Part shown: one piece after another, positions 10,001 through 19,408 of the stretch
How positions within the stretch are numbered: position 1 is the stretch's first letter
How the letters are laid out: the number at the start of each line of letters is the position of its first letter
Assembly (NCBI RefSeq): GCF_029051645.1
Contig: NZ_JAACFS010000043.1
Location: 1-59,957, forward strand
Direction of reading: 5' to 3'
DNA from: Bradyrhizobium sp. CSA112
GTDB taxonomy: Bacteria; Pseudomonadota; Alphaproteobacteria; Rhizobiales; Xanthobacteraceae
Length of the DNA: 59,957 nucleotides
Position numbers and translations under genes: made by a program
The notes under the pieces: model-generated
Databases searched by the model: none
What the model was told of the DNA's origin: nothing
The model's input: the letters and a program-made list of their open reading frames with translations, nothing else

Positions 10001-10111
10001 CAGGCGCCTCGACGCGAACGCGACGCCGTTCCTCAGCCGAGCCGCGTCGCCGATAGAAGCAGTGACGTGATCGGTGGGGCGTCAGGTGCTGTTGCCAATG
10101 CAACATTCCGC

Positions 10112-10160
10112 AACATTGGTAAAATTGATTTTTTGGATGGTAAGCATCCACGCCGCGTAT
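10112..10160 (-). promoter_or_regulatory. nod box (NodD-binding promoter element)
   Basis: Read on the minus strand, the element keeps the NodD half-site spacing: AT(A)-N9-GAT, then ATCCAAAAAATCAATTTTAC continuing into CAATG. The distal ATC is changed to ATA and AAACAA to AAAAAA. The highly conserved AATCAATTTTACCAAT block is intact. It points at nodF-nodE. Activation would need NodD and a flavonoid inducer. Confidence 0.85.
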
Positions 10161-10310
10161 CAATTCCTCGCGCAGGACAAGAAAGTCGCACCCTGGACGC
10201 CCTCTAAAGCGGCCGGCCCCCTCGGGTGCGAGTCGACCGCCTCCGGTCTGTCGCCAGCCATCGAGGCCGCGATGGGCGCGGCCCGGGAAAGTGAAAACAA
10301 AGACACGATA

Positions 10311-10460
10311 ATGGCGACCATCGGCACCTTCACCTTGAACGGCAATGGCTTTTCCGGCTCGATTCGCACCTCGCTCTCAATGCCAAGGCCAAGCTGGTCC
10401 GCGTCGAGAACCCTCTGAAGGGCCGCACTTCCGCATCTTGGGGGCTAATGCCGATTATGC
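10311..10460 (+). pseudogene. DUF736 relic, frameshifted
   Basis: The ATG at 10311 begins MATIGTFTLNGNGFSGSIRT, the DUF736 start. A frameshift then splits it from LNAKAKLVRVENP and from a third piece, FRILGANADYA. DUF736 proteins are small plasmid/ICE-associated proteins of unknown function. This is a different paralogue from the gene at 10592-10894. Confidence 0.6.
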
Positions 10461-10552
10461 GTAGCGTGGGATTATGCGAAGTCGTTGGCTGTTAGTCCCG
10501 GTTTTCCAGGTCTTTTGTCGCTGCGCCGCTCCGCATAATAACGGGCTGCGGT

Positions 10553-10585
10553 CCGCGGTGCCTCGCCTGTTGCGAGGCACCGCGG
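10553..10585. terminator. Perfect 14-bp GC hairpin, terminator candidate
   Basis: CCGCGGTGCCTCGC (10553-10566), a 5-base loop, and its exact complement at 10572-10585. It lies directly after the stop of the DUF736 gene on the minus strand. There is no T tract, so intrinsic termination is uncertain. It could also protect the 3' end of the mRNA. Confidence 0.55.
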
Positions 10586-10591
10586 TGTCGG

Positions 10592-10894
10592 TCAGCGCGA
10601 CCAGATCAGCGCAAACTCGCCATCGTCGCCTTCCAAGAGGTTGGCGTAGACGGGCGCGGTGAGGGACGGATCGTCGAGGTTAACCGAGTAGTAGGTGCGG
10701 TTGTCCTTCGAGGTCCGGCGCCAGGCGGCACCGATCTCGACCCCGGAGACGATCACGCGCAGGTCTGGCGCCTTGTCGCTGGTGGAGGCGGGCTCGCTGG
10801 GGACGAGGCGCGCCTTGGCGTTGATCGCAAGCGTCTTGGTGATGCCGGTGTAGGTGCCATCGTTGCTGCCGGTGAACGAACCGATCTGGGACAT
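10592..10894 (-). CDS. DUF736 domain protein
   Basis: 100 residues, full length for the family. It starts MSQIGSFTGSNDGTYTGI after a good site (CACAGGAGATCCACC). It contains LRVIVSGVEIGAAWRRTSKD, followed by YYSVNLDDPSL, and ends EFALIWSR. DUF736 genes sit in conserved blocks of conjugative plasmids and ICEs; the biochemical role is unknown. A near-identical but damaged copy lies inverted at 24214-24488. Confidence 0.85.
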   Translation of the reverse strand: MSQIGSFTGSNDGTYTGITKTLAINAKARLVPSEPASTSDKAPDLRVIVSGVEIGAAWRRTSKDNRTYYSVNLDDPSLTAPVYANLLEGDDGEFALIWSR

Positions 10895-11850
10895 GGTGGA
10901 TCTCCTGTGCTGTGAAAGCCTGCGACCATCGCGGCCTTGTGGCGATCTTGAGCCCCGGGACGGCCGACCCGCACCGTCAGGCTGCCGCGCATGCGGAGGA
11001 TGGCGTGCGGCGATCTTGTTGCTGCGCGAGGAGCGGCGCAGCCGCGGGGAAGAAGATCGCCGGCACGTTATTGCGGGGAACAGGCCGGGTCGCAGACCAC
11101 ATCTCGGGTCCGCCCAGCAAGGCCCGTCGGTCGTAGAGCATCACGGCACGCCTGGAGAACCACCCGCTCCCGTCGGGCTCGCATGGCATGATGACCTCTG
11201 GTCCTCTTCACAGCGTCAGGTCGGCACAGTGCGCATGTCGGCCATCAGCCGACGCGATTAATGCGTCGCTGCCGTCAACTACCAACGCTAGTGATTGATC
11301 CAAATGAAAGACACGGCAATTATTGGTGAACGTTGGGCCGATCGAACACCACGTGGCGCGAGCATCACATGCAAAGACTTCGGCATATAACATCAACCAA
11401 GGGTCCGCTTTCGCAAACGAACTTGATGCGCCGATTCGCCGGTCGCAGAAATGCCGCGTGCGCAGGCTCGATCCAGTATAATTTCTCTTGGAGATAGCAT
11501 GATGGACTGTTCAGTGTGATCGCAGCCGCAGGCCCAAAGGCCTCGCGCATTGGCCTGTCAATCGTCCGCCCTCTGGGCTGAGCACCTCATGATTCCAATT
11601 CGCCGACGTAGGCGAGCACATCGTGGACTCAATCGTGGCAGGTCTCAGGCAGATCAACTCGTGAGCCGCCCGAATGAGGCAGCGCTTGGCCAAAGAAGAT
11701 TCAACGGAAGCAGAGCATCCACGTCAGTATTCTGTCACGCCGCCGCATTTAGGCGCAGCTTAGTCCTCTCGTAGAATGGATTAGACCGTTCGCAGCAGGG
11801 AATGAAGATGGCAGCAAGCGAGACAAGCTTTGAGCAATCGGTGATCCGCA
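10895..11850. other. About 950 bases without a supported gene
   Basis: No frame here has a recognisable family or start. The first part is GC-rich leader upstream of DUF736. The rest is AT-richer and looks like decayed sequence. Confidence 0.4.
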
Positions 11851-11857
11851 TGGCGGC

Positions 11858-11993
11858 TGGACGCTTCCGCCAGACGTCTACCGAGAAATCGGCTTGGCAT
11901 TGGCCGCGATCGGCAAGCCGATCTGCATCGTACAGGAGGGCGGCTACCGACTGGACGCGTTGTCGGCCTGCGCAGCGCATTTATCCCCGGGCC
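11858..11993 (+). pseudogene. C-terminal fragment of a histone-deacetylase-family (acetylpolyamine amidohydrolase-like) protein
   Basis: In the frame LPPDVYREIGLALAAIGKPI, followed by CIVQEGGY and LDALSACAAHL, the text matches the end of HDAC-superfamily hydrolases, where a (V/M)xEGGY motif contributes the active-site Tyr. Nothing of the metal-binding N-terminal part is present. It is a fragment. Confidence 0.5.
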
Positions 11994-12029
11994 TGCGAAT
12001 TGGAAGAAGGAAACAGGCAGGAGCCATAC

Positions 12030-12293
12030 ATGAACGACACCTCAGCCCCCGATGCTGGCCTTCTTCCGTTTCGAGACCTCATCAACGAGTTGGACAACGA
12101 TGTCATGGCTTCCTTTGGAGTTGGGCAGGCGAACTACGTCGCCGCCGCTACGTTCGATCTCCCCGTCCTCGACGGGAGGTCTCCACATGCTCGGCAGTTT
12201 CTGTTCAAGCCCGTACGCCCCGTCGCGCTGGCGGAGCAATCCTGCCGTGAACTCGGGCGACAACGGCCGGATGGCCGGAAGTGGAGCCAGTAG
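12030..12293 (+). CDS. Small hypothetical protein
   Basis: 87 residues from the ATG at 12030, with AGGAG at good spacing. It contains LLPFRDLINELDNDVMASFG and then GQANYVAAATFDLPVLDG, weakly reminiscent of phage head-tail joining proteins, but I would not assign that. The C-terminus (basic, WSQ end) looks random, so it may be a fragment. It lies immediately before rfbF. Confidence 0.3.
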   Translation: MNDTSAPDAGLLPFRDLINELDNDVMASFGVGQANYVAAATFDLPVLDGRSPHARQFLFKPVRPVALAEQSCRELGRQRPDGRKWSQ

Positions 12294-13072
12294 TGAAAGC
12301 TGTGATCCTCGCGGGCGGCCTCGGATCCCGAATCTCCGAGGAAACCCACCTTCGGCCCAAGCCCATGATCGAGATCGGCGGCAAGCCGATTCTGTGGCAC
12401 ATCCTCAAAATCTACTCGCACTATGGCATCAACGATTTCGTGATCTGCTGTGGCTATAAGGGTTATCTGATCAAGGAATACATCGCCAACTACTTCCTGC
12501 ACGTGTCGGATGTCACCGTCGACATGACGAAAAACCGTATGGAAGTCCACCAGCATCATGCCGAACCTTGGAAGGTGACGCTCGTCGATACCGGCGAGAA
12601 GACCATGACGGGTGGTCGGCTCAAGCGAGTTGCTAATTACCTGACGGATGAGGACGCCTTCTGCTTGACCTATGGCGATGGTGTGGGAGACATCGACATA
12701 TCCAAATCGATCGCCTTCCACCGTCGCCAGGGTACGCTCGCCACTCTAACCGCGACCTATCCGCCTAGCCGTTTCGGCGCCTTCAAAATTTGTAGTGATC
12801 ACCGTGTCGCCAGCTTCAAGGAAAAACCTCGGGGTGATGGGGAAATGATCAATGGTGGCTTCTTCGTGCTCTCCCCGAAAGTATTTGACCTGCTGGTGGA
12901 TGACTCCACTGTTTGGGAGCACGAGCCGCTCACGACCTTGGCCGAGCAGCAACAGCTTTCGGCTTACCAGCACCACGGCTTCTGGCAGCCCATGGATACT
13001 CTGCGTGACAAGTCGTTCCTCGAAGCGCTCTGGATTGAGGGCAACGCTCCGTGGAAGGTGTGGGAAAAATGA
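12293..13072 (+). CDS. rfbF: Glucose-1-phosphate cytidylyltransferase RfbF
   Basis: 259 residues from the GTG at 12293, with GGAAGTGGAG upstream; the GTG at 12281 is possible but lacks a site. It makes CDP-glucose from CTP and glucose 1-phosphate, the entry to CDP-3,6-dideoxy and branched sugars. Family features: KAVILAGGLGSRISEETHLR (nucleotide-binding loop), PKPMIEIGGKPILWHI, YGDGVGDIDI, EKPRGDGEMINGGFFV near 180. Length matches the family (about 257). It overlaps the next gene by ATGA, so the two were cotranslated. Confidence 0.92.
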   Translation: MKAVILAGGLGSRISEETHLRPKPMIEIGGKPILWHILKIYSHYGINDFVICCGYKGYLIKEYIANYFLHVSDVTVDMTKNRMEVHQHHAEPWKVTLVDTGEKTMTGGRLKRVANYLTDEDAFCLTYGDGVGDIDISKSIAFHRRQGTLATLTATYPPSRFGAFKICSDHRVASFKEKPRGDGEMINGGFFVLSPKVFDLLVDDSTVWEHEPLTTLAEQQQLSAYQHHGFWQPMDTLRDKSFLEALWIEGNAPWKVWEK

Positions 13073-13824
13073 GCAGCTTCCGGGCGAGCATGCGCGTCTT
13101 TCTCATGGGGTACGCGGATTTCAAAGGCTCAAGGCTCGCGCTTTGGCTGCAACGTCTCGGCGTCACGGTGACCGGGTACGCGCTGACGCCGCCATCCGCG
13201 ACGCCCAGCCTTTTTGAAATCGCTCGCCTGGCCGGCATGGGGCCGATTCTGGGCGACGTGACCAACTGCAATCATTTGGTCGGCACGCTTCGTAGCGCTG
13301 CGCCCGGTATCGTTACCCACATCGCGGCACAACCATTGCTACCCTATTCCTATGCCAATCCATCCGAGACCTATCGCGCAAATGTCATGGGAACGGCGCA
13401 TCTGTTGCAGGTCGGTCGGCAGATGGATTCGGTCCGCGCGGTACTCACCGTCACCTCCGACAAGTGCTACGAGAACCGTGAATGGATCCGGTGCGATCGA
13501 GAGAACGGTCGGATTTGCCGTCTGAGCGAAACGAAGGCGGGGATCGGCACAATTGAGTTCGTGTTCAGCGCTGACCGTTCAAGTGGTCTGACTTGGACAG
13601 AACTCGCGGGCATGGAGTCCTGCATAAGCGCCATCCGCCTTAGCAAGAATGTCGGGGTTCAGCGATCGGTTCTCGTCGACGATAAGCATGCCCGTGGCGA
13701 CGCCGTGATGCAGATCGAGGCCGATCTCCAGGATCCGTCCGAGCTTCGTGCCGAGCTCTTTGACTTGTGGCGATCGGCCGCCGGGGTGTCTACGGCAATT
13801 CGCCGTGTTCATCGTCCGACCTGA
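13069..13824 (+). pseudogene. rfbG: CDP-glucose 4,6-dehydratase RfbG, degenerate
   Basis: 251 residues, against about 360 for the family. The first 140 residues follow RfbG: DFKGSRLALWLQRLGVTVTG, AAQPLLPYSYANPSETYRAN, and VTSDKCYENREW. The dinucleotide-binding glycines are damaged (MGYADFKGS for TGxxGFKGS). After about residue 145 the catalytic YxxxK region and the rest of the protein have no counterpart, which indicates an internal rearrangement or frameshift. It is unlikely to dehydrate CDP-glucose unless another copy exists. Confidence 0.7.
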
Positions 13825-13859
13825 TGCGCCATTGCAATTTCTGCCATTAGGATGCGGGT

Positions 13860-14801
13860 ATGAAAAAGGTATTGGTGACTGGCGCACGAGGCTTCATTGG
13901 ATCCCAGCTTTGCAAGAGGCTCACGGGCTTGGGCGTCGAATTACACGCGGTCTCGCGCCAGCCACCGGCCGACGTACCGGCCTGGTGGCAATCGATTGGC
14001 GGAGATGTCAGCAATGCCCGACGCGCCACCGCTATCTGTTGGTGGAACGTCAATCTGGTCGATCTGCAGGCAACGCGAGAACTGATCCGGACTGTCCGGC
14101 CTGACACGACCTATCACCTCGCTGGTCTGGTGACGGGTTCGCGCAGTTTCGAAATGGTGCTGCCGATCCTGCAAAACAACTTCCTCACCGCATTCAATCT
14201 GCTCCTGGTCACCGCTGAAAGCGGCGCCGGCCGGATCGTGTTCGCGGGCTCCGTTGAAGAGCCGGATAACCCGGATCACATACCTTCCTCGCCCTATGCC
14301 GCGGCAAAAGGGGCTACGTCGGCGTATGCTCGGATGTTCGAGGCGCTGTATCAGACCGAGGTCGTCATCGCGAAGATCGCCATGGTTTACGGCCCGGCGC
14401 AGGCGGACCTCACGAAGCTGGTCCCCTACATTATCACCACCTTTTTGCGCGGCGAGCGTGCCAAGCTGAGCAGCGGCGTCCGGCCGGTTGACTGGATCTA
14501 CGTCGATGACGTGGTCGATGGCCTTATAGTGTGCGCCCACGCATCTGGCGCCGAGGGCCGTGTGATAGATCTTGGATGGGGCGAGGTGTGCACGATCCGG
14601 GAGATTGTACAGCAGCTAAGAGCATTGATTCCCGGTGCGCCCGAACCGCTGTTCGGGGCAGTTCCCGATCGACCGCTCGAGCGGGTACTGAAAGCCGATG
14701 TTGCCACTGCCCGCAAATTGATCGGCTGGAACCCGTCGACAACGCTGCACGCGGGCCTGCGCCGTACAGTGGAATGGTATCGATCCCGACCCGCGGCATG
14801 A
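13860..14801 (+). CDS. NAD(P)-dependent epimerase/dehydratase (extended SDR)
   Basis: 313 residues, intact. N-terminal Rossmann motif TGARGFIG at residue 7, DTTYHLAGLV, catalytic FAGSVEE and YAAAK (Tyr-x-x-x-Lys), VYGPAQ, and DWIYVDDVVDGL. It probably acts on the 4-keto sugar nucleotide made by the RfbF/RfbG route or a related one, but the substrate cannot be read from sequence. ATG at 13860 with AGGATGCGGG upstream. Confidence 0.85.
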   Translation: MKKVLVTGARGFIGSQLCKRLTGLGVELHAVSRQPPADVPAWWQSIGGDVSNARRATAICWWNVNLVDLQATRELIRTVRPDTTYHLAGLVTGSRSFEMVLPILQNNFLTAFNLLLVTAESGAGRIVFAGSVEEPDNPDHIPSSPYAAAKGATSAYARMFEALYQTEVVIAKIAMVYGPAQADLTKLVPYIITTFLRGERAKLSSGVRPVDWIYVDDVVDGLIVCAHASGAEGRVIDLGWGEVCTIREIVQQLRALIPGAPEPLFGAVPDRPLERVLKADVATARKLIGWNPSTTLHAGLRRTVEWYRSRPAA

Positions 14802-15250
14802 CCGCCGGGGCGTCACCCGTTGCTCGGTTACCACGAACGCGTGGTTCCTGTGGGCCTCGTCCCGATAATGATCCGGGCTGCGGCTTGCGTGTCGCCACGC
14901 GGCGCGCGTTTCCAAGCGCATCATCATAAGAGGAAACCTCGCAAAACGCCGGGTTCAGCTTCCGCAATCGCGACAGCTCGAACAGGACTTGCATAGGGGG
15001 CCGCCGGGCCCAGATAGGCTTCGACATCGGGTTTCGAGCATGCTCGATCAGGTATTGCGTAGAATCTGCACAGGCAATGCATAGGCCGTCGGCCAAGTCG
15101 ACAAAGAATGTCTTCGTCGCCATCCAGGCGGAAAAACTCCGAGACGGCGCTACGTCGGCGGCCCGGACACTTAACATCCACAACGCCACCGAGCCGATCA
15201 CCGGAAAGATGAACTCGCGGCGTGATGGTGTATCATTCGACCCGCTTCGA
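14802..15250. other. Convergent intergenic region, no gene supported
   Basis: It lies between the + strand epimerase and the end of the - strand aminopeptidase-like gene. A long - strand frame runs through it but shows no family resemblance and overlaps both neighbours. No clear terminator hairpin was found. Confidence 0.4.
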
Positions 15251-16564
15251 TCACTCGGAACGTGCGTGGACAAGCCCTGCGTCCAGTGCGATCCGCGCGG
15301 CGGACTCAAGCCGAGCAAAGGGTATGTCGGCCCGCACCGCCATGTCCAACAGGCTATGGTCGCCATCCGCGAGGTTGAGCAACCATAACAGGTCCATCTG
15401 CGTGGCGCCGCCCGCCTCGCGTTGCCCAGCGATCGTTCTATAGAGATCGCGTCTTCCAAGCTGAGGCTCGCATCGACCGTCGACGCGCTCATACGTGCAG
15501 TCCGCATCAAGTAAGTCCAAGACCGTCTCTATTACCGAGTAAGATTGATCGAGGGCCTCCGGCTTCACGAAATCCAGATTGTCTGCCGACGTATGGTATT
15601 CGGGGAAAGCACCATGTACACCGCGCATAAGGCAGCCTACCGGCAGATCGAATGCAGGCGAACAAAACTGCCGCTCATCATATCCGTAGGGGGCGAACGG
15701 CAGTATTTCATGGCGGAGGCTGGAATGCCTGAGGACATGTGCCACGGCCCGATCGATCGTCGCCCCCTTGCGGCTCTGCTTATAGTGAAATTGCCCGCCA
15801 TCACCCAAACACGTCAGCACGAGGCCATACTTGATGTTAGCCAATACCGGCTCGCTGCGGGCGAGCCAGGTGATGGCGCCGATCGTCGCTGGAAGGAAAA
15901 GAAATCGATATCCTAGCCGTCGCTTTTGGCGCGCCTGCCGCATGGCCAGAGCGGTCATGACTGCGATTCCCGAAAGATTGTCATTTGCGAGGCTGGGATG
16001 ACAGACATGGGTGCTGAGCAAAACTTCGTTCGGCGTCTCGCCGGGAACGAAACACTCACCAAACGTCAGTGCACCAGCCGAGATATCGCTGTCAATCTCG
16101 ACATGATAGACGTCATCATTCATGGTCTGCCAGAGATTATGAGGCAGGCAGAAGCCCCAATCGTCGGCGTAATAGCCAGTCCTGTATGGAATAAGATCTG
16201 GCTGATCAGGCAGCGTGTGGATGTGCCGCGCGAGTTCGGCACGCGTGAACACGCCCTGCACCGGCCTGCTATATCCAAGAACATGAAGATTGTTGCTGGC
16301 GAAGTCGACCAAGCATTTTCCGCCCACCGAGGAGATCGACCCGTGGCGAATATTCCATTCCATTGGAACGTGCCAGTCGAAAACAGAAGTTCCCGTTCGG
16401 ACTTCATTGATCTCGAGATCAATATGGCGGGCGATGATGCTCAGGGTCTTGCGAACTCCTGAGCCGGTTTGACTACGGTTGATTGGAAACAGCTCGCAGA
16501 CCAGTTGATACAGGTCAATCGCAGGCTTCCTCTCAATTTCCCTTACGTCGAGCTTCATTGGCAT
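15251..16564 (-). CDS. DUF4910 aminopeptidase-like protein (M28-like) of a sugar cluster
   Basis: 437 residues from MPMKLDVREIERKPAIDLYQ. The N-terminus carries LCELFPINRSQTG-like text. The metal-binding core includes LLSTHVCHPSLANDNLSGIA (His and Asp ligands), LPATIGAITWL, a central GYDERQFCSPAFDLP, and FPEYHTSADNLDFV with a C-terminal His. Proteins of this type (DUF2172/DUF4910) are repeatedly encoded in rfbF/rfbG/C-methyltransferase clusters; their true reaction is unsettled. A winged-helix-like C-terminus (QMDLLWLLNLADGDHSLLDM) is present. It looks intact. Confidence 0.8.
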   Translation of the reverse strand: MPMKLDVREIERKPAIDLYQLVCELFPINRSQTGSGVRKTLSIIARHIDLEINEVRTGTSVFDWHVPMEWNIRHGSISSVGGKCLVDFASNNLHVLGYSRPVQGVFTRAELARHIHTLPDQPDLIPYRTGYYADDWGFCLPHNLWQTMNDDVYHVEIDSDISAGALTFGECFVPGETPNEVLLSTHVCHPSLANDNLSGIAVMTALAMRQARQKRRLGYRFLFLPATIGAITWLARSEPVLANIKYGLVLTCLGDGGQFHYKQSRKGATIDRAVAHVLRHSSLRHEILPFAPYGYDERQFCSPAFDLPVGCLMRGVHGAFPEYHTSADNLDFVKPEALDQSYSVIETVLDLLDADCTYERVDGRCEPQLGRRDLYRTIAGQREAGGATQMDLLWLLNLADGDHSLLDMAVRADIPFARLESAARIALDAGLVHARSE

Positions 16565-16583
16565 CTCGTTTCTGCCGGGGTAA

Positions 16584-16823
16584 CTAGAGCTCGCGATCTG
16601 CGAGCGATGGTCGGGCCGCATTTTTGGGCGAAAACATTGTCACCGGTTCAGGCCGTGTCATAGAAAACATCGGATCGTCGAAGCGGAAGCCACCCGACAA
16701 ACCTTCGACGTATTCGATATCATCAGACGTCCCACAAAGTGCCAAGCGGGAAGGAGGGTACATGACCATCATGTTCGTCTGCCGCCCGATGAATCCGATC
16801 GCGCCGGTCAGCAAGACCTTCAT
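16584..16823 (-). pseudogene. Epimerase relic, internally deleted
   Basis: It starts MKVLLTGAIGFIGRQ, an SDR N-terminus, with its ATG overlapping the TGA of the upstream methyltransferase gene. It then jumps into unrelated or C-terminal text (EYVEGLSGGFRFDDP). About 80 residues remain of an expected 300. It lies between the methyltransferase and aminopeptidase genes, as an epimerase would in an intact branched-sugar operon. Confidence 0.6.
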
Positions 16824-18046
16824 GTCAGAACCTTCAGTTCGGGAACCGCAATGACAAAATTGCCGCCCCACCTCCTAGTCTGCTCATGCTGCTGCATCAC
16901 CTCGGCAGCGATGTTCCAGGGCAGGATCACCACCCAATCTGGCTTTCGCTTCGCGAGTTCTGCTGGGTGAAGGATCGGAATGTGGCTGCCGGGCATGAAC
17001 TTGTTCTGTTTCGAGGCTGCCGCGTCGCAGACAAAGCTAATCAGGTCGTGTTTCAAGCCGGCATAGTTCATCAATGTATTGCCTTTGGCAGCCGCGCCAT
17101 ACGCGGCGACCGACCTGCCGGCGAGCTTCTGCTCGATCAGGAAAGCTAGGAAGTCGTTCTTTACCTGGTCCGCCTTTTGCTGGAATGCAAGGTACAAACC
17201 GAGGTCTTGCAGCCCCAGCCTTGTCTCCTCCGCCAACATGGCCGTGACCGCTGCCGTTGTTTTGCGCGGATCATCCTTGTTGCAGCCATAGATGCGCAAG
17301 GAACCGCCATGCGTCGGGAGCTCCTCAAGGTCGAAGACCCGCAGACCGGCCTTTTCGAAGAGTTGGATAACCGCCGTCAGCGACAGGTACGAGAAGTGCT
17401 CATGATAGGCCGTGTCGAACTGGTTCTGTACAATCATGTTCTTGAGATGCTGGAACTCCAGGTTCACCGTACCTCCCTGCTTGAGTAGAATACGCAGGCC
17501 CAACGTGAAGTCATTGATGTCAGGCACATGGGCATAGACGTTGTTGCCGCAGATCAGGTCTGCTTGCTGCCCGCCTGCCGCCAGCCTCGTAGCGGTGGCT
17601 GCGCCAAAGAATTCACGAAGCACCGGCACGCCAATCTGCTCGGCAGCATCGGCCGTGCCGGCGGTCGGCTCGATGCCCAGGCATGGTACGCCCATCGTTA
17701 CAAAATTTTTGAGAAGATATCCGTCATTGGAGGCGACCTCGACGACAAAACTGTCTCGGGTCAGATGCAGCATCTCGGCGATCTTTTCGCAATAGGTCCT
17801 GGCATGTTTCAGCCAGCTCTGCGACGTCGAGGAGAAGTATGCGTAGTCGCTGGAGAACAATTCGTCGGCGGCGGTGTGATCTTCAGTCTGGACGAGCCAG
17901 CACGCGTGACAGACAAAGATCTTGAGCGGAAAGGTCGTCTCCGGTTCGTGGAGCTGCGCTTCCGAAAGATAGGCGTTCGATGGCGGCGCGTGTCCCAGAT
18001 CAAGGACCACGTGTTGCAATTGCGTCTGGCAATTCCGGCACTTCAT
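16820..18046 (-). CDS. SAM-dependent sugar C-methyltransferase
   Basis: 408 residues. N-terminal zinc-binding region with CRNC (3-6) and CHAC (48-51), a central SAM-binding fold (FVVEVASNDGYLLKNF near residue 100, GIEPTAG), the catalytic-region YHEHFSYLS, and a C-terminal domain with AAYGAAAKGNTLMNY. This is the three-domain layout of TylC3/NovU-like enzymes that add a methyl group to C3 of 4-keto deoxysugar nucleotides. With rfbF and rfbG it points to a branched CDP-sugar such as those of some O-antigens. Complete. Confidence 0.88.
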   Translation of the reverse strand: MKCRNCQTQLQHVVLDLGHAPPSNAYLSEAQLHEPETTFPLKIFVCHACWLVQTEDHTAADELFSSDYAYFSSTSQSWLKHARTYCEKIAEMLHLTRDSFVVEVASNDGYLLKNFVTMGVPCLGIEPTAGTADAAEQIGVPVLREFFGAATATRLAAGGQQADLICGNNVYAHVPDINDFTLGLRILLKQGGTVNLEFQHLKNMIVQNQFDTAYHEHFSYLSLTAVIQLFEKAGLRVFDLEELPTHGGSLRIYGCNKDDPRKTTAAVTAMLAEETRLGLQDLGLYLAFQQKADQVKNDFLAFLIEQKLAGRSVAAYGAAAKGNTLMNYAGLKHDLISFVCDAAASKQNKFMPGSHIPILHPAELAKRKPDWVVILPWNIAAEVMQQHEQTRRWGGNFVIAVPELKVLT

Positions 18047-19408
18047 AAGTCTGGTCCCTTGACGTCCGCATCAAGATGCCGATGCGTCGAGTCGCGTGTG
18101 GACAAATCCGTTGATGGAAAAGGCCATGAAAAGTCCGCCATCGGATCATCGAATAAACAGCTCCTCGTGGGGCGACGGATTGAATGTGGTACTGCAGCGA
18201 TTTTCGGCACAAAGGACGACATAGAGCGTAACGACGAGGGCAATGGCCGCCGCGGTGTCGGCCTGACCGTGAACAAGCACCAGCCGCCAACGCCGACCAG
18301 GACCCGCCCCAACACCCGGCGGATGCGCCCCGGCAGGTCGGCCAGTAGCCTCATAAGTGATTGAGACGTTAGTGCGGAGTAGCTGGGGCGAGCAGCTAGA
18401 GGTAAGGGTTGACCAATGCGAGCCTGCCGATTCCTGCCGATAGCACCGCGGCATGCAGCCGGCCCGCCGTCCAGGGGCCCCCGGACCACGAGGAAGCTGC
18501 AAATCCAGCTCAGCGCTATGGTGAACGTGACGTTCGCCATGCGAAGCACTGCGATATCGCTACCTGCCGGGATTGAGACCGAAACTGCTGTAGTATTGCA
18601 GCCAAGCGAGACTGCGGTGGTTACGGCGGACAGAGCGAGCAAGGTCCGATCCAGGAAGACTGACGTTCCGTTTGCAAAGTGGTCGTCTCCTGCCATAGGT
18701 CTCTTCTTGCCAGCCTCGTCGACGAGCCCCATTCCAACGGGCCTCGAGGTCCTTATAACTGGCCTGAGCTCCGCAATCTCCTCCCAAAATTGGTAGAGTC
18801 TATCATTGGCGTGCCGCGAGACCGAAGTTTGGACCACTCAGAACTAGAGTTTTGCGCCTCTAATCAGGTTGGCGGGCTGGTTTGCGCCGACGTGGTTTGC
18901 AGCAAAATCGGCGCCTGTCTTCTCTTCCATGGTGGGCATGCAAAATGCTGTGCTCCAGTCAACTACCAGAGCCGCTAGATGACGGAAGCATGTTGCCTGT
19001 CGATGATAAACGTCGGCCGGTCGGATGAAACGGCCGGTCAAACGCAAGGTCCGCTTTTCAACAAGCCCGCAAACCTCACATTGCAGGAGCAACCACAATG
19101 GACGTTTTTGGACCACGGAGAGAGCACTCCGAAAAGCCCAAGCAGGGCTCCAGCCGGTTCAACGGCGGGTACTTTTTTCTTCCGTCGGTCACTCTTGAAC
19201 TACCTTTTAAATCGCGCCGATCTCGTGCTGGAGAATGCGCCCTTCACCGACCGCGCCGGGCCACTGGCTTGCGCGTAGGTCGTCACGCCGGCTTCTGGGC
19301 TTGCATGGATACGCAACATGACACGGATCAGCTCGAAGAACTCTGGGTCTCCGGTCGAGGCCCTTGGGTTCACGCCAACAACGCCCAGCCTTTCGTTCGG
19401 AGCGCTAC
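18047..19408. other. Decayed region, no gene assignable
   Basis: A - strand frame from about 18837 to 18043 and overlapping frames contain hydrophobic stretches (for example RRVLGRVLVGVGGWCLF, ALVVTLYVVLC in another frame) that may be a frameshifted membrane protein. I cannot name it. The 19.0-19.4 kb part shows nothing clear. Confidence 0.3.

Noticed and set aside
12030..12293. Phage head-tail joining protein
   Set aside because: Resemblance is only a few residues and there are no phage structural genes nearby; kept as hypothetical.
13380..13412. GGC-N-TTGC string resembling a -24/-12 promoter
   Set aside because: It lies inside the rfbG coding region with no gene start downstream at suitable distance.
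13579..13887. Minus-strand frame with GRILEIGLDLHHGVATGML
   Set aside because: It overlaps rfbG and the epimerase start in antisense, lacks a ribosome site and has no family I can name.
14524..15510. 328-residue open frame on the minus strand
   Set aside because: It overlaps the aminopeptidase-like gene in another frame and the epimerase in antisense; a short REFIF-like stretch is not enough to support a gene.
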